The notes beneath the pieces were generated by a model that ran no database searches, had not been told where the DNA came from, and saw only the letters and a program-made list of their open reading frames with translations. A stretch of DNA of 64,000 bases from Ruminococcus sp. (GTDB taxonomy: Bacteria; Bacillota; Clostridia; Oscillospirales; Ruminococcaceae). Positions 7,495-14,426 of this stretch are shown one piece after another. How positions within the stretch are numbered: position 1 is the stretch's first letter; every line of letters begins with the position of its first letter. The DNA is taken from positions 1 to 64,000 of the forward strand of contig JAFXXU010000066.1 in the NCBI GenBank assembly GCA_017542125.1, given 5' to 3'. Made by a program: the position numbers and the translations under genes.

Positions 7495-7995
7495 TCAGTT
7501 ATTATATCCGTAGAACACACCGCCAAAGTTGAGAGTTGTGTAATAATAATATGCAGGAGGGCAGAGAGATACATTGATGTACATCTTATACATATTATTC
7601 AGCTTACCATATGGCTTTTGGCCAGAACCAAGTAATGTGATTACTGTACCATAAGATTCTGTATTACCAACTTCAAACCCTGTTTTAGAACCGACAGACG
7701 AAAACAAGGTATTGTTCTTATATATTTTCCATTCGACAGCGGTTTGTGTAGATGAAATATCGGTAGGTTCATTCTCTACGCTTGCAGTCCAATAGAAACG
7801 TGTGCTGTCATATATTGAAGTATTGACAGCGTGTAAAGAGGAATAATCGTAACCAACCGTACCAGGGTGTTCAACTTCAATTCTCCCAGTTACAGGGGTG
7901 ATTGAGGATGCATAAACTGTTAAAGCTGACATCATACAGATAATAAAAGCTGATACTATGCCGCTAACAGTAAGCTTCCTTGATATCTTTTTCAT
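7495..7995 (-). CDS. Small secreted protein, Tyr/Asn-rich, unknown family
   Basis: A 166-residue protein with a typical signal peptide (KKISRK, then a hydrophobic stretch, cleavage near VYA-SS at about 29). The mature part is about 137 residues, probably beta-rich, and ends in an aromatic tail (PPAYYYYTTLNFGGVFYGY). No enzyme motif is visible, and only one cysteine lies in the mature part. It has a perfect AGGAGGT site. The position next to an ABC exporter and behind an ECF sigma pair suggests a secreted effector or bacteriocin-like product, or a cell-surface sensor. I do not recognise the family; lactococcin 972 was considered and not supported. Confidence 0.65.
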   Translation of the reverse strand: MKKISRKLTVSGIVSAFIICMMSALTVYASSITPVTGRIEVEHPGTVGYDYSSLHAVNTSIYDSTRFYWTASVENEPTDISSTQTAVEWKIYKNNTLFSSVGSKTGFEVGNTESYGTVITLLGSGQKPYGKLNNMYKMYINVSLCPPAYYYYTTLNFGGVFYGYNN

Positions 7996-8109
7996 AAGAT
8001 GTACCTCCTATTAATTGTAGCACGACACATATTAAAAGTCAATGCTCTTGTCCCTGAATCAAATCAGTTTTCCACTGAATCCTAAATTTAGCACCATAAA
8101 ACTCGACCG

Positions 8110-8144
8110 ATACTTGACTTCGTCAAGTATATAGTACTATATAC
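8110..8144. promoter_or_regulatory. Overlapping hairpin and 18-bp palindrome between the two secreted-protein genes
   Basis: ATACTTGAC (8110-8118) pairs with GTCAAGTAT (8122-8130) across a 3-base loop. A perfect 18-bp palindrome, GTATATAGTACTATATAC (8127-8144), overlaps its right arm, so only one of the two can fold fully at a time. It could be a processing site, a differential-expression signal within the operon, or a regulator site. Confidence 0.4.
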
Positions 8145-8192
8145 TCAAAACCAATGGTATCACCCTCCATTCCGCAAATAAGCCGTCTCAGA

Positions 8193-8594
8193 TCAGGTCG
8201 TCTTAGTTGTGCTGTAGCTATACACCGTCTCATAATTTGTCCCTGCGTATACCTTGAACTCGGACTTCACACGATATGTGTTGCCGGAATAAACAGTCTT
8301 GCTGTTTGTGAACTGGCACGAATAGTCATAATAAGTATGACTCCACGATGAACTCGTTCTCCACTGATTTCCGTCTTTGACCTGTAAGGTTTGTGTAACA
8401 ATGATCTTAGTCGTTTCTCCATAATAACCTATCAAATTACTGGTACAGGTTGCATTTAGTCCTGAGATAGAAAGCAAAGAGCTACAGCGGCTTGTATATA
8501 GATAATCAGGTGAAACCGGATCATCTGGCGGCGCAAAGCTGCATAAACCGAGTATCATAACAAGAGACATTACTACCAACAGCATACGTTTCAT
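8193..8594 (-). CDS. Small secreted beta-sandwich-like protein (DUF6147-like)
   Basis: A 133-residue secreted protein. Residues 1-20 are a signal peptide (KRMLLVVMSLVMILGLCSFA). The remainder is a single Ser/Thr/Tyr-rich beta domain with the pattern SGLNATCTSNLIGY, TKIIVTQTLQVKDGNQW and YSGNTYRVKSEFKVYAG. This resembles the small secreted DUF6147-type proteins of Clostridia; the assignment is by eye. Three cysteines in the mature domain could give a disulfide. The ribosome site AAAGGGGG is sequestered in a hairpin with the upstream intergenic region (8602-8665). It is the first structural gene after the sigma/anti-sigma pair. Confidence 0.65.
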   Translation of the reverse strand: MKRMLLVVMSLVMILGLCSFAPPDDPVSPDYLYTSRCSSLLSISGLNATCTSNLIGYYGETTKIIVTQTLQVKDGNQWRTSSSWSHTYYDYSCQFTNSKTVYSGNTYRVKSEFKVYAGTNYETVYSYSTTKTT

Positions 8595-8601
8595 AAAAAC
8601 A

Positions 8602-8665
8602 CCCCCTTTGCTTGAAATTATCTCTCAGAAATCTCTTTCTGAAAATAATAACGAAACAAAGGGGG
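8602..8665 (-). promoter_or_regulatory. Hairpin that buries the ribosome site of the first secreted-protein gene
   Basis: CCCCCTTTG (8602-8610) is exactly complementary to CAAAGGGGG (8657-8665). A second stem, TCAGAAA/TTTCTGA, lies in the loop (8625-8642). In the minus-strand transcript the Shine-Dalgarno sequence of the 8193-8594 gene is inside the outer stem, so its translation may be uncoupled from the sigma/anti-sigma genes. Confidence 0.5.
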
Positions 8666-8686
8666 AAAACGTTACAGTATATTCTA

Positions 8687-9361
8687 TTATTCTACCTTTT
8701 GCACAGATTCAGCCATCTCAATTAGTGCATCCTTACCAATGTTGGAGTTTAAATCAAAGATATATTCTCCGTTGTTCCATACTATTGAGTACATACCGTG
8801 ATTATCAAAATAACCAATTGCATCATAGCCATTTATCTGTAAATTATCGATCTGCTGACCTTCAGTATTGAAATTCTTATTATAATCATTTATTTCGCTC
8901 TGTGTGAAGATGATCTGTTTTTCTCCACTCTGATAATGGATATAGTTTTCGTTGGCGTTTGAGTATTCTTTTTCAACTTTATATTCAGATATATCATTTG
9001 TTATAGCATACTTGGCTCTATTAATATCCGGATATGCTTTAGAAATATTGGAATCCGTACTGATAGTGGAGTGATCAGAAAATAGGTTGATAAAGAAATT
9101 GAAGACAGGCTCTCTTAATGATGCAAAGCTCAGGACAGTTGTTGACGCAGCGACAACTACTACAACAGCGATACAAGCAACTCTTTTTCCAAAGGTGTTT
9201 ACCAGCTTGTAATAGGGCTTGCGTCTTCGCTTGATGAGCTTATCCATTTCCTTTTCAAAGCCATCAGAAAAGACATGATCACTGCCAGCAGAATCAAGAG
9301 TTTGCTCATAATTGGTCATCAACGCTTCTCCTAATAGATCTTTGAAATCTTTATCAGCCAT
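8687..9361 (-). CDS. Anti-sigma-like membrane protein with DUF4367-type domain
   Basis: A 224-residue protein with a cytoplasmic N-terminal region (about 1-75, acidic then Lys/Arg-rich), one membrane helix (about 80-100, VACIAVVVVVAASTTVLSFA) and an outer domain of about 125 residues resembling DUF4367 (SGEKQIIFTQSEINDYN; GYFDNHGMYSIVWNNGEYIFDL). It overlaps the ECF sigma gene by 8 bp. The ATG at 9361 is preferred over the one 9 bases upstream because the GGGAG site then has normal spacing. By position and topology it should hold the sigma factor at the membrane and release it on an envelope signal. No zinc HxxxCxxC motif is present, so it is not a ZAS-type anti-sigma factor. Confidence 0.75.
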   Translation of the reverse strand: MADKDFKDLLGEALMTNYEQTLDSAGSDHVFSDGFEKEMDKLIKRRRKPYYKLVNTFGKRVACIAVVVVVAASTTVLSFASLREPVFNFFINLFSDHSTISTDSNISKAYPDINRAKYAITNDISEYKVEKEYSNANENYIHYQSGEKQIIFTQSEINDYNKNFNTEGQQIDNLQINGYDAIGYFDNHGMYSIVWNNGEYIFDLNSNIGKDALIEMAESVQKVE

Positions 9362-9899
9362 TCCTATCATCTCCCTTCAGGATCTTTCTTAGCATAGCCT
9401 TTGCTCTATAAGCAGCGACTCTCACATCGCTCTCGGAGATACCGAGAAGCTGTGCTGTTTCCTTTGAGGAACGCTGTTCGTAATAGTACAAAAACAACAC
9501 ATCTTTATATTTTTCAGGAAGCTGTTTCACAGCTGAAAGCATCATTTCTTTTGTGATTATGATATCAGAAAAATCAATATCGGTCTCGTCTTTTATAGCC
9601 TCGATAGGCTCCTTGATCTCCCGATCTCTTTTGTTCCTTCTATAGATATCAATTGCAGCGTTCCTAATAATAATAACGATATAGGAAGTGATTTCGTTAC
9701 AGGATAAATGTGAAATATTTGTAAATTCATCGGCGAGCTTTACAAAGGCATTATGTACTGCATCTTCGGAATCCTCATTGTTCCCAAGAATTGAATATGC
9801 TATACCATACATTTTGCTTCTGTATTTTTGATATATCTCTTCAAATTTTGATCTGTCTTCCTGAGTATCAAGTGAACTAAGATAGATCATCGGTATCAC
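9354..9899 (-). CDS. ECF-type RNA polymerase sigma factor
   Basis: A 181-residue group IV sigma factor. Region 2 is at about 18-90 (YRSKMYGIAYSILGNNEDSEDAVHNAF; RNAAIDIYRR). Region 4 is at about 115-170 (LPEKYKDVLFLYYYEQRSS followed by the helix-turn-helix ETAQLLGISESDVRVAAYRA). A GTG start with AGGTGAT upstream is used here; an ATG three codons later is possible. It is first in the operon and overlaps the anti-sigma gene. It likely transcribes this operon, other loci, or both. The only promoter recognised upstream is of sigma-A type, so autoregulation is not evident. Confidence 0.9.
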   Translation of the reverse strand: MIPMIYLSSLDTQEDRSKFEEIYQKYRSKMYGIAYSILGNNEDSEDAVHNAFVKLADEFTNISHLSCNEITSYIVIIIRNAAIDIYRRNKRDREIKEPIEAIKDETDIDFSDIIITKEMMLSAVKQLPEKYKDVLFLYYYEQRSSKETAQLLGISESDVRVAAYRAKAMLRKILKGDDRNG

Positions 9900-9938
9900 A
9901 AAATCACCTCGCTGTTTTTCAGAGTATTTTCAAATGAA

Positions 9939-9967
9939 ATATTAGCACAGAAAGCCTGTTCTGTCAA
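9939..9967 (-). promoter_or_regulatory. Sigma-A-type promoter of the cargo operon
   Basis: On the minus strand, TTGACA (9967-9962), a 17-bp spacer and TAATAT (9944-9939) lie about 40 bp before the sigma-factor start. Confidence 0.6.
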
Positions 9968-10318
9968 CTGCTTTTTCAGCAATGAGAAATGCCCACAGGG
10001 TCAGCACGAAAACAGGGTCAACATTTACCGACCCTGCCAATGTGTTGACGCTGATATATTTCCAAATATGGCGGTGAGAAAAAGGCTGACATTAGTGCAG
10101 CATTTAAGGGGAACTTTGTGAAAGCCAGCATCGCATCCGGCAGTCCACCTGCCTCGCCATTGGCGGGCCGGCGGCCGCCGAGGCAGCTGGCTCAGGGGCA
10201 GCAGCCCCCGGACCCCGCTATAGCGTAAGGAGAATAGCCAAACCGTCATCTTGAATATGACAGCGCTCACAATCCCCCATGTGACACTGTACAAACCTAC
10301 AAAATCCGACAACGCCTC
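9968..10318. other. Non-coding region with repeats; candidate transfer or replication origin
   Basis: No convincing gene. ACAGGGTCA is directly repeated (9995-10003, 10012-10020). CAGGGTC/GACCCTG (10013-10019/10030-10036) and GTCAACATT/AATGTGTTGAC (10017-10025/10039-10049) form nested inverted repeats. A very GC-rich stretch follows (about 10150-10220) with GGGGCAGCAGCCCCC and a GCCTCG/CGAGGC pair. Such a cluster upstream of a rep gene fits an origin, but this is a structural argument only. Confidence 0.35.
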
Positions 10319-10347
10319 TTGACAATCGAACATAGGTTTGATATAAT
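10319..10347 (+). promoter_or_regulatory. Consensus promoter upstream of the repA leader
   Basis: TTGACA (10319-10324), 17 bp, TATAAT (10342-10347) with an extended TG at 10339-10340. It is among the strongest promoters in the window. It reads into the structured leader and the RepA-like gene. Confidence 0.75.
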
Positions 10348-10353
10348 ATAAGT

Positions 10354-10482
10354 AGGTTGAAAAGCTGGACATATATATTTTGGCAAACCCCCTTTACATA
10401 TCAAAACAGAATACGCAGATAGACAGTGCTTAGACACCGTCAGCTTTGCTGTTCGTTTTGATATGTAAGGGGCTTTTTGTTT
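10354..10482 (+). ncRNA. Candidate small RNA / attenuator leader of the repA-like gene
   Basis: From the promoter at 10319 the expected transcript soon meets a long hairpin: CCCCTTTACATATCAAAAC (10389-10407) pairs with GTTTTGATATGTAAGGGG (10455-10472) with one bulge. A T-rich tract (CTTTTTGTTTT) follows, giving an intrinsic terminator and an RNA of about 130 nt. The 3' arm can also pair with a second copy of CTTTACATATCA at 10750-10761, just before the RepA-like gene's ribosome site, suggesting attenuation or trans control of Rep synthesis. Confidence 0.5.
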
Positions 10483-10788
10483 TGCTAAAAAATCAGATTG
10501 TTAAGGAGTATTGCATAAATCAAAATGGAATGGATTGTGCAGAACAGAGATACTTTTTAATTATTTGCGCAGGGGTCTCAAAGCGCCTTTGCCATTCCCT
10601 TATAATTGAGGAAGTGTTTTTCACAGCCCAACACAACCGCACAGTTTTTTTGAATCGGGTCATACCCCGTCCGAGAAAAGCTATGCGCTCACAAACGGCT
10701 GAAAAAAGCGCAACTTACATATGGGTTCGCTTAATGAATACTACTCCCACTTTACATATCACATTTGAAACCAAAGGAGGTGCGTAAC
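10483..10788 (+). other. Leader of the repA-like gene
   Basis: About 300 bp without a convincing gene between the attenuator hairpin and the GTG at 10789. It contains CTTACATAT at about 10713 and CTTTACATATCA at 10750-10761, the latter repeating the hairpin arm at 10392-10403. AAAGGAGG at 10773-10780 is the ribosome site. Confidence 0.4.
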
Positions 10789-11883
10789 GTGCCGAACAAA
10801 GAATTGCAGCTCTACAGCTGCGAGTATGTCATGGACACCGCACTGCAGCGGACACCGTTCATCGTGGACAGGCTCCTCGCACCGGGGCTATATGTTCTTG
10901 CCGGAGCGCCGAAGGTAGGCAAGAGCTGGCTCGTGCTTGATCTGTGCTTGTCGGTTGCTGAGGGGCTGGATTTCCTCGGACATCGGACGGAGAAAGGACA
11001 GGTTGTCTATCTCGCGCTTGAAGATTCGCTCATCAGATTGCAGAACCGAGTCTATGAATTCACCGATGAGCCGACTGACAATCTCGACTTCGCACTGCTT
11101 GCTGACAGCATCGGTAACGGTCTTGAGGAACAGCTTGAAACTCTGAAAACAACCAAGCCCGAGCTCAAGCTTGTAGTCATCGACACTCTGCAAAAGGTAA
11201 GATCATCGACAGATAGCGGCTATGGCATTGACTACAAAGAACTAACTCCTCTGAAAATTCTTGCCGACAAAATGGAGATCGCTATCCTGCTTGTGCATCA
11301 CACCCGTAAGAGTTTTGATGCCGATCCGTTCAATATGATCTCCGGCACAACGGGTATCAGCGGCTGTGCTGACGGGGAGTTTGTGTTGCAGGAGAGTCAG
11401 CGCGGCAGTCGTAAAGGCAAGCTGATCTGTGTCGGCAGGGACATAGAGAACCAAGAAATCTGTGTCGAGTTTGACAGATACCATTGGGTCGTGATCGACA
11501 GCATCGAGCCGTACAAGCGTGATATGTTCGCTCTTGCTGTTCACGATTTAATGCTCGACGAGAGGTCGTTCGTTGGTTCAGCGACAGCATTGTGTGAGCT
11601 GCTCAGCCGCAAGTACGGCGGTCAGTATTTCGCAAACCGGGTGACGAGAGATCTCATTCAGCACACCGATGAGCTTGCTTCTCTCGGAGTAAAGTTCACT
11701 TGGCGGCGCAGTCACGGCAGCAGGATCATCGAGCTTGCCTATGACCGTGAGGGTGACGGTAGCGGGGGTGCCCTTGTGTGCGTGGAGGTTACCGGCACCC
11801 GAGGTGCTCCAAACCTCGTACCTGCGTTGATAGAGCCGGGTGACGGTAGCTCTGCGGGTGCCAGTAACTTGCCCTCCGGGTGA
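10789..11883 (+). CDS. RepA-like AAA ATPase (AAA_25 / helicase-primase RepA family)
   Basis: A 364-residue P-loop ATPase of the hexameric RepA/DnaB-like type found in plasmids and integrative mobilizable elements. Walker A is GAPKVGKSW (about 40-48) and Walker B LVVIDTLQKV (about 124-133). A conserved VHHTRK follows at about 160, and the C-terminal part is winged-helix-like (about 250-315). It probably acts in element replication after excision. The GTG at 10789 is chosen because AAAGGAGG lies 8 bases upstream; an earlier in-frame TTG would overlap that site. The last 50 residues are Gly/Pro/Val-rich and encoded by DNA with the 12-bp repeat GGGTGACGGTAG, the third copy of which contains the stop codon. 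Confidence 0.85.
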   Translation: MPNKELQLYSCEYVMDTALQRTPFIVDRLLAPGLYVLAGAPKVGKSWLVLDLCLSVAEGLDFLGHRTEKGQVVYLALEDSLIRLQNRVYEFTDEPTDNLDFALLADSIGNGLEEQLETLKTTKPELKLVVIDTLQKVRSSTDSGYGIDYKELTPLKILADKMEIAILLVHHTRKSFDADPFNMISGTTGISGCADGEFVLQESQRGSRKGKLICVGRDIENQEICVEFDRYHWVVIDSIEPYKRDMFALAVHDLMLDERSFVGSATALCELLSRKYGGQYFANRVTRDLIQHTDELASLGVKFTWRRSHGSRIIELAYDREGDGSGGALVCVEVTGTRGAPNLVPALIEPGDGSSAGASNLPSG

Positions 11884-11889
11884 CGGTAG
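11751..11889 (+). repeat. Three GGGTGACGGTAG repeats at the 3' end of the repA-like gene
   Basis: Identical 12-mers lie at 11751-11762, 11838-11849 and 11878-11889, the last spanning the TGA stop. Related GGGTGCC segments lie between them. They may be iteron-like Rep binding sites or the product of coding-repeat slippage. Confidence 0.45.
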
Positions 11890-12392
11890 AAACTCGCACC
11901 ACAACGCAACGTGTGGCCTCCGACAAATGCAGTCGGGAAAACAGCCGAGCAGTAAAACAAAACGCCTCACAGCACATTTGTGAGCGACTGTGGGCGAGAT
12001 AATGGCGAAGAAAAGAATGGCTCGGAGAGAATAAGCGGGGTGATCGGAAATGCAGATTTTAGGGTATATTTGACCGTTTCGGCAGTTTGCTGGTTAAAGT
12101 GCTGGCGTCAAAGCCGCCTGCACGGGCACCTCGGACGGGCAAAGCCCGCCGATTCTACGCAGTTTGCGGGGATGGGAGCCTTGGCTCCATTTGCCGTCAT
12201 TCCCCAAAATCATGGTGTCAAAATTCTGAAATACGGGCTGTAAGCACGCATTTACGCCGCTTGAGGCAGGTGTCAAGGGCTGTTTTTCAGAAAAATAAAA
12301 AAATGAAAGGGCGAATTAAAAATGAACAACGCAAATTCAAACCGGAACAGAAGAATGACAACAACAATGAACATCAGGAGGTTGATAATTGA
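11890..12392 (+). other. 500-bp region without a convincing gene
   Basis: It holds several short hairpins (for example GGAGCC-TT-GGCTCC and CGGGC-AAA-GCCCG near 12140-12190). A possible 36-codon leader frame starts at ATG 12322 and overlaps the start of the excisionase-like gene. Other open frames here lack ribosome sites and coding character. Confidence 0.35.
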
Positions 12393-12587
12393 ATGTTTGA
12401 GAAGAAACCAAAAGCTGAAATTACTATGCTGACAATAAAAGAAGCCGCCGCTCTCGTGGACGGTCTCACCGAGTACCGCATCCGTCAGCTGTGCAGGTCT
12501 GGCGAGCTGCCCTGCATCAAGGCGGGGAAGAAATACCTGATCAACAAGGACATATTGTTCAGATATTTAGGGGGTGATACGGAATGA
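12393..12587 (+). CDS. Excisionase-like helix-turn-helix protein
   Basis: A 64-residue DNA-binding protein of the MerR-like excisionase family (HTH_17). The winged-helix pattern is clear: MLTIKEAAALVDGLTEYRIR, then LCRSGELPCIKAGKKYLI, with the usual C-terminal segment KDILFRYLGG. Proteins of this kind bend DNA at att sites and set the direction of recombination. AGGAGG stands 10 bases before the ATG. It lies 115 bp upstream of the integrase, the usual xis-int order. Confidence 0.85.
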   Translation: MFEKKPKAEITMLTIKEAAALVDGLTEYRIRQLCRSGELPCIKAGKKYLINKDILFRYLGGDTE

Positions 12588-12702
12588 TAACTTTCTGTGT
12601 TGTGAGTGGAAACTCTTTCGCAGACGCTGGATTTCCGGTCACTTCTATGGTATCCTTTGACACAAAGCCAATCTCCGATTGGCTCAGAAAGGAGGTGGTC
12701 GA
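12588..12702 (+). other. xis-int intergenic region with a hairpin
   Basis: AGCCAATC/GATTGGCT (about 12666-12684, 3-base loop) stands just before the GGAGGTGG ribosome site of the integrase gene. There is no T-tract, so a role in translation or RNA stability is more likely than termination. Confidence 0.35.
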
Positions 12703-13932
12703 ATGGCATATATCGACCCGAGGACTAACAAGAAAGGTGAGATCATATCCTACCGCATAAGGGTGAGCAGAGGATATGACGAAAAGGGCAACAGGCTTAA
12801 GCCGTTCTTTATGACATGGGTACCCGACAAGGGTATGACCAAGAAACAGATCGAAGCCGAGCTGCAAAGACAGGTGGTGCTGTTCGAGGAACGGTGCAAC
12901 AGCGGAACGCAGACGGTGAGCAATAAGATGAAGCTCAAAGACTTCATCCCGCAGTACCTCGAAACGGTAGAGGTCAGAGCGTCCCCAACAACCTTGCATT
13001 TTTACAAGCGGGTGATCGACACGCATATCATCCCGTTCTTCGGGAACAAGAAAATGCAGGACATCAAGCCGCAGCACATCCAGAATTTCATAAAGTACCT
13101 CACCGAGCTGACACCCGAACACGGCTCACCTACCAACGATACCGACAAGCTCTCACCGAGTACGGTGCGGCGGTACCTGACCGTCCTTCAAAGCATTTTC
13201 AAGACGGCACATAAACTTGAAATCATCTCTACCAACCCTACGAAAGCTGAAAAGCTCACGATCCCGAGGGTGGTCAATCCGAGGATCGAGATCTTCACGA
13301 AAGCCGAGGCCGCCGAGATGCTGAACTGTCTGACCTCCGAGGACTTACAGTTCCAGACCTATGTGCAGCTTGCGATTATCACAGGTGCGCGTCGCGGAGA
13401 AATGGCAGCTCTCAAGTTCAGCGACTTCGATTACGCTGGCTGTCGGCTGACGATCAGTCGCGCTGCAATCAAGGTATCGGGTCAGCCGATACAGATCAAA
13501 CCGCCGAAGGACTACGAAGTGCGGACGGTGACCGTCAACGAACACTGCATCGAGCTTGTGAAGATGCTCCAAGCGGAACACGAGCAGGAGCGTCAGCGGC
13601 TCGGCTCAAAATGGGCGGGAGACGAGTGGCTGTTCACTCAATGGAACGGCGAGATCATGAATCCGCAGACCCCGACCAAGCAGTTTGATAAGTTTCTCAA
13701 AAAGCATGGCTTGAAACACCGCAAGCTTCACAGCCTGCGCCACACATCAGCCACGCTCCTGCTGTACGGCGGCATCAACATCCGGCAGGTACAGCAGCGC
13801 CTCGGACACTCGGAGCTGGAGACCACGCAGAAATATCTGCACTACCTGTCCGAAGCGGATGTCGAGGCGGTAAACGTACTCACCAATATGCTTGAGCCGA
13901 AGAAGGACAAGGTCATTGACATCACGGCCTAA
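12703..13932 (+). CDS. Tyrosine recombinase / integrase (element C)
   Basis: A 409-residue integrase, expected to recombine element C at the tRNA-Pro 3' end. The N-terminal arm-binding region (about 1-75, QVVLFEERC like integrase A) is followed by a core-binding domain (about 78-180) and the catalytic domain with R230 (TGARRGE), H343 and R346 (KLHSLRH), H369 (LGHS) and nucleophile Y378 (TTQKYLHYL). All catalytic residues are present, so it looks functional. ATG 12703 has GGAGGTGG at a good distance; an earlier in-frame TTG would include the ribosome site. The gene ends 176 bp before att3. Confidence 0.95.
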   Translation: MAYIDPRTNKKGEIISYRIRVSRGYDEKGNRLKPFFMTWVPDKGMTKKQIEAELQRQVVLFEERCNSGTQTVSNKMKLKDFIPQYLETVEVRASPTTLHFYKRVIDTHIIPFFGNKKMQDIKPQHIQNFIKYLTELTPEHGSPTNDTDKLSPSTVRRYLTVLQSIFKTAHKLEIISTNPTKAEKLTIPRVVNPRIEIFTKAEAAEMLNCLTSEDLQFQTYVQLAIITGARRGEMAALKFSDFDYAGCRLTISRAAIKVSGQPIQIKPPKDYEVRTVTVNEHCIELVKMLQAEHEQERQRLGSKWAGDEWLFTQWNGEIMNPQTPTKQFDKFLKKHGLKHRKLHSLRHTSATLLLYGGINIRQVQQRLGHSELETTQKYLHYLSEADVEAVNVLTNMLEPKKDKVIDITA

Positions 13933-13990
13933 GCAAGGGCAGCAAAAACGGGCGGGAGAAAGCCTCCCGCCTGAGCTCGTTTCCAAGCGC

Positions 13991-14018
13991 AGTGTCCAAT
14001 AGTGTCCTCATAGTGTCC
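13991..14018. promoter_or_regulatory. Three AGTGTCC arm-type sites, right end of element C
   Basis: AGTGTCC at 13991, 14001 and 14012, 10-11 bp apart, stands between the integrase gene and att3 and is likely the arm-binding site of the element C integrase. The same hexamer core recurs after att1 (2081-2106). Confidence 0.5.
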
Positions 14019-14063
14019 TGAGCCCGATTTTGGCAAGTACCGGGCAAAGACCAAGCCAAAAAG

Positions 14064-14105
14064 AAAAGTCCGCAAACAGCGAATTTACGCCGTTTGCGGA
14101 CTTTT
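14064..14105. terminator. Bidirectional hairpin between integrase C and tRNA-Pro
   Basis: The perfect 14-bp arms AAAAGTCCGCAAAC (14064-14077) and GTTTGCGGACTTTT (14092-14105) are flanked by A and T runs. They can end the integrase transcript on the plus strand and the tRNA transcript on the minus strand. Confidence 0.75.
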
Positions 14106-14108
14106 TTG

Positions 14109-14154
14109 CTGGTCGGAGTGACGGGACTTGAACCCACGGCCTCTACCACCCCAA
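14109..14154. repeat. Attachment-site repeat att3 (within tRNA-Pro)
   Basis: This copy lies within the intact tRNA gene, which it restores to full function. The same 46 bp occurs at 1925-1970 and 3802-3847. Confidence 0.9.
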
Positions 14155-14186
14155 GGTAGCGCGCTACCAATCTGCGCCACACCCCG
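14111..14186 (-). tRNA. tRNA-Pro (GGG anticodon)
   Basis: A 76-nt gene on the minus strand with CCA encoded. The acceptor stem CGGGGTG/CACTCCG pairs with one G-U. The anticodon stem CTACC/GGTAG encloses loop TTGGGGT, giving anticodon GGG. The T-arm contains GTTCAAGTC. Its 3' half is the integration target of the island. Confidence 0.95.
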
Positions 14187-14341
14187 ATTGCTATAATATT
14201 ATACTACAAATCAGCTTGAATGTCAAGGGTTTTCTCCGAATTTTTGCTCTGCATTTGTGCCAAATATCGACCTGATGTTTTCTGCTGTGTTGTGAATTTG
14301 CATAAAAGCAGCTGCGAAAACGGAAAAGCTCGGAGTCCCGA

Positions 14342-14370
14342 TTGACTTTTTGTGGGATGTATTGTATTAT
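14342..14370 (+). promoter_or_regulatory. Promoter of the ComEA-like gene
   Basis: TTGACT (14342-14347), 17 bp, TATTAT (14365-14370), about 55 bp before the ATG. This is the first promoter outside the island. Confidence 0.55.
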
Positions 14371-14426
14371 TATAAGAGAAAACGCCGGCGCCGTCCGCGA
14401 GTATTTATGCAAAGGAGGCTGTAATT

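Larger units (their letters stand above)
3848..14154. mobile_element. Element C: 10.3-kb integrative element with sigma factor / secreted protein / ABC exporter cargo
   Basis: Bounded by att2 and att3, this element has an IME-like backbone at its right end: RepA-like ATPase, excisionase-like protein, integrase, then att in the tRNA gene. The rest is a single minus-strand cargo operon. No relaxase gene is visible, so transfer would need another element, or a relaxase-independent origin in the non-coding region 9990-10240. The cargo is more AT-rich in codon choice than the downstream chromosome, in keeping with transfer. Confidence 0.75.

Noticed and set aside
7495..7995. Lactococcin 972-type bacteriocin
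   Set aside because: The length and pattern of the mature protein do not match that family; only the presence of a signal peptide and ABC genes is shared.
10025..10372. 115-codon minus-strand frame in the non-coding part of element C
   Set aside because: No ribosome site, low-complexity Arg/Pro stretch from GC-rich DNA, and it overlaps a strong opposite promoter.
12087..12392. 101-codon frame before the excisionase-like gene
   Set aside because: No ribosome site and no protein-like pattern; it ends only because it runs into the xis leader.
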